Assembly (NCBI RefSeq): GCF_003933735.1
Contig: NZ_RSED01000024.1
Location: 1 to 64,000, forward strand
Source of the DNA: Aquabacterium soli
GTDB taxonomy: Bacteria; Pseudomonadota; Gammaproteobacteria; Burkholderiales; Burkholderiaceae_C
Length of the DNA: 64,000 nucleotides
Direction of reading: 5' to 3'
Shown: positions 62,009-64,000 of the stretch, in pieces
Position numbering within the stretch: position 1 is the first letter of the stretch
Layout of the letters: each line of letters starts with the position of its first letter
The notes under the pieces: generated by a model
Seen by the model: the letters and a program-made list of their open reading frames with translations, nothing else
The model's database searches: none
Told to the model about the DNA's origin: nothing
Position numbers and translations under genes: made by a program

Positions 62009-64000
62009 ACATGGAACAAGCCATGCAGGCGTTCATCGTCGAAAGCAGCGAACTGCTCGACGACATGGAAAGCGCCCTGCTTCAGGTGCTGACGGAGGAA
62101 GATCCCGGCGACTCCATCAACGCCATCTTCCGTGCGGCCCACACGATCAAGGGATCGGCCGGCCTGTTCGGACTGGACTTCATCGTCGAGTTCGCGCATG
62201 TGGCTGAAAGCGTTCTGGACAAGGTCCGCGACGGCGCCATCCCCATCGACGATGCCCTGGTGTCGCTGCTGCTGGCATGCGGAGACCACATCGGCAAGCT
62301 GGTCGATGTGGCCGCCCAGGGAGGCACCTCGGCCGGCGACGATCTGACCGCCCAGGCCACGCCCTTGCTCCAGCAGCTTCACAGCCACCTTGGGAATGAA
62401 GCCGCCCCCGGGCCGTCGACGGCCCAGGCCTTGACCATGCACGGTGAAGCCCTGCAACCCTTGGGCCGCGTGCTTGGGGGCGGCGGCGCCAGGGCCGCAG
62501 ACCATTGGCACATCTCACTGCGCTTTTCGCACGATGTGCTGCGCAACGGCATGGACCCGCTGTCCTTCCTGCGCTACCTGGGAAAACTGGGGCACATCAC
62601 CGGCATCGTGACACTGCCCGATGCCTTGCCATCGCTGGCCGAGCTGGATGCGGAATCGTGTTACCTGGGCTTCGAGATCGCGCTGCGCAGCGAGGCATCG
62701 AAGGCCGCCATCGAAGGCGCGTTCGAATTCGTCATGGACGACTGCATGGTGCGCATCCTGCCGCCCGACAGCCGCATGGGCGAGTACCTGGACCTGATCG
62801 AGTCGCATGCCCCCTCCGGAGAAGGTGGTGCCACACGGCTGGGCGATATCCTCGTTCGATGCGGCACGCTGACGCCGCGAGAACTGGAAGACGCGCTGAG
62901 CCTGCAGCGCCAGGGCACATCGGCCCCGCTGGGCGAGTTGCTGGTCGAGCAGCGGCGCGTGCAGCCGCCCGTGGTGGAGGCTGCCCTGGTGCGGCAAAAG
63001 CAGATCAAGGACACCAAAGGCGGCGAAAGCCAGTCGGTGCGTGTCGATGCGGACAAGCTCGATCGGCTGGTGGACCTGGTGGGAGAACTGATCACCGCGA
63101 CGGCCACGGCCAGCCTGGCAGGCCGCAGCCTCCAGAGCGCTTCGCTGCATGAGGCCCACTCCACACTGAACGGCCTGGTGCAGGAGGTGCGCGACAGCGC
63201 GCTGCAGCTGCGCATGGTCAAGATCGGTGCCACGTTCAATCGGTTCCAGCGTGTGGTGCACGACGTCTCCCGCGAGATCGGCAAGGACATCGCACTGCAC
63301 ATCCAGGGCGAGGACACCGAGCTGGACAAGACCGTCGTCGAGAAGATCGCCGACCCCCTGACCCATCTGATCCGCAACAGCATGGACCACGGCATCGAGC
63401 CGGCCGCCGTGCGTGCCGAGCGGGGCAAGGATTCGCGCGGTACGGTTTCCTTGAACGCCTTCCACGACTCCGGCAGCATCGTGATCGAGGTGTCGGACGA
63501 TGGCGGCGGACTGCCCCGCGACAAGATCCTGGCCAAGGCCATCGAGCGCGGCCTGGTGGAGGCAGGCAAGCCGCTGAGCGACACGGACATCTATGGCCTG
63601 ATCTTCGAGCCCGGATTCTCCACCGCGGAGCAGGTGACCAACCTGTCCGGCCGCGGCGTGGGCATGGACGTCGTCAAGCGCAACATCACGGCCTTGCGCG
63701 GCGCTGTCGCCATCGACAGCCGGCCCGGCCTGGGTACCAAGGTGACGGTGCGCCTGCCGCTGACGCTGGCCATCATCAATGGCTTCCAGGTGGCGGTGGG
63801 CGGCTCGGTGTTCGTGCTGCCGCTGGACGCCGTCGAAGAGTGCATCGAGTTCCGTGCCGACAGCAGCCACGACTATGCGGAGCTGCGCGGGCAGGTGCTG
63901 CCCTTCATACGCCTGCGCGCCTTGTTCAAGGTGGACGGGCAACCCTCCACGCGCCAGAGCATGGTGGTGGTCAAGCAGGGCGGCCAGCGCTTCGGCCTGA
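62005..64000 (+). CDS. cheA: CheA-type histidine kinase (partial, right edge)
   Basis: At least 665 residues, cut by the window edge. Hpt domain with phosphorylatable His46 (FRAAHTIKGSAG). About residues 277-335 hold LGDILVRCG...LGELLVEQR, an MshEN/GspE-N-like pair of repeats. Dimerisation helix starts near 344 (VDADKLDRLVDLVGELI), then the N box LIRNSMDHGIEP, G1 VSDDGGGLP and G2 GRGVGMDVV, all intact. The CheW-like domain starts near 585 and is truncated. No classical P2 domain was recognised. The kinase should signal from the MCP to the CheY two genes upstream. Confidence 0.95.
   Translation, partial: MNMEQAMQAFIVESSELLDDMESALLQVLTEEDPGDSINAIFRAAHTIKGSAGLFGLDFIVEFAHVAESVLDKVRDGAIPIDDALVSLLLACGDHIGKLVDVAAQGGTSAGDDLTAQATPLLQQLHSHLGNEAAPGPSTAQALTMHGEALQPLGRVLGGGGARAADHWHISLRFSHDVLRNGMDPLSFLRYLGKLGHITGIVTLPDALPSLAELDAESCYLGFEIALRSEASKAAIEGAFEFVMDDCMVRILPPDSRMGEYLDLIESHAPSGEGGATRLGDILVRCGTLTPRELEDALSLQRQGTSAPLGELLVEQRRVQPPVVEAALVRQKQIKDTKGGESQSVRVDADKLDRLVDLVGELITATATASLAGRSLQSASLHEAHSTLNGLVQEVRDSALQLRMVKIGATFNRFQRVVHDVSREIGKDIALHIQGEDTELDKTVVEKIADPLTHLIRNSMDHGIEPAAVRAERGKDSRGTVSLNAFHDSGSIVIEVSDDGGGLPRDKILAKAIERGLVEAGKPLSDTDIYGLIFEPGFSTAEQVTNLSGRGVGMDVVKRNITALRGAVAIDSRPGLGTKVTVRLPLTLAIINGFQVAVGGSVFVLPLDAVEECIEFRADSSHDYAELRGQVLPFIRLRALFKVDGQPSTRQSMVVVKQGGQRFGL

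Noticed and set aside
1-64000. tRNA, rRNA, CRISPR arrays and insertion sequences
   Set aside because: I looked for tRNA T-loop patterns, short regular repeats with unique spacers, and transposase frames with terminal repeats, and recognised none.

Overview
The window is high-GC DNA with the gene content and regulatory signatures of a Burkholderiales betaproteobacterium, possibly of the Leptothrix/Aquabacterium/Rubrivivax type. The main clues are an S-adenosylhomocysteine (SAH) riboswitch in front of ahcY, the ahcY-tlyA-metF order, OmpW, tandem diguanylate cyclases and a GC-rich double-hairpin intergenic element. The genus is an inference. I recognised no tRNA, rRNA, CRISPR array or insertion sequence.

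1-23,700 (minus) is one enormous open frame of at least 7,900 codons that runs off the left edge. It encodes an LEPR-XLL giant repeat protein. From the N terminus it has a basic leader with LEPRLLLS, a very long Ala/Gly/Val-rich beta-repeat filament containing four ~397-residue repeats, a set of YYV/T.KL modules, an internal RTX calcium-binding block, a seven-repeat propeller-like block, a parallel beta-helix, a jelly-roll-like module, and tandem Kre9/KNH-like plus beta-helix units that continue beyond the window.

24,150-34,277 holds housekeeping and envelope genes: malic enzyme, a secreted barnase-type RNase next to a barstar-like inhibitor, an NDUFA9-like NAD-binding protein, a lytic transglycosylase divergent from 5-formyltetrahydrofolate cyclo-ligase, OmpW and a cardiolipin synthase. 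34,348-36,531 is regulatory: an S24-like repressor without its catalytic serine faces a YdaS/Cro-like protein across palindromic operators. A possible structured RNA follows, then an AT-rich promoter and a long structured leader before a small conserved-looking gene and an RRM RNA-binding protein.

36,580-40,052 is the methyl-cycle operon (minus): promoter, SAH riboswitch with an overlapping terminator, ahcY, tlyA, metF. Next come a periplasmic solute-binding-type protein, two tandem GGDEF diguanylate cyclases, and a 36-codon gene coupled to a membrane-anchored TPR-like protein.

44,577-55,348 looks like an aromatic-compound catabolic locus. An FAD hydroxylase, an MDR oxidoreductase, a fumarylacetoacetate-hydrolase (FAH) family enzyme and an extradiol dioxygenase form one operon. 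It is divergent from a TetR regulator and an SDR dehydrogenase. A second TetR gene is divergent from a phytanoyl-CoA-type dioxygenase, a second FAH enzyme with an apparent Tat leader, and a Tat-exported ACMSD-type amidohydrolase. Candidate operators sit in both divergent gaps.

55,390-59,849 (minus) has a secreted RCC1-repeat protein, a small hypothetical membrane protein and two tandem AraC-family regulators. 60,161-64,000 (plus) begins a chemosensory operon: a short MCP, CheY, a STAS protein and CheA, with CheA cut by the right edge.
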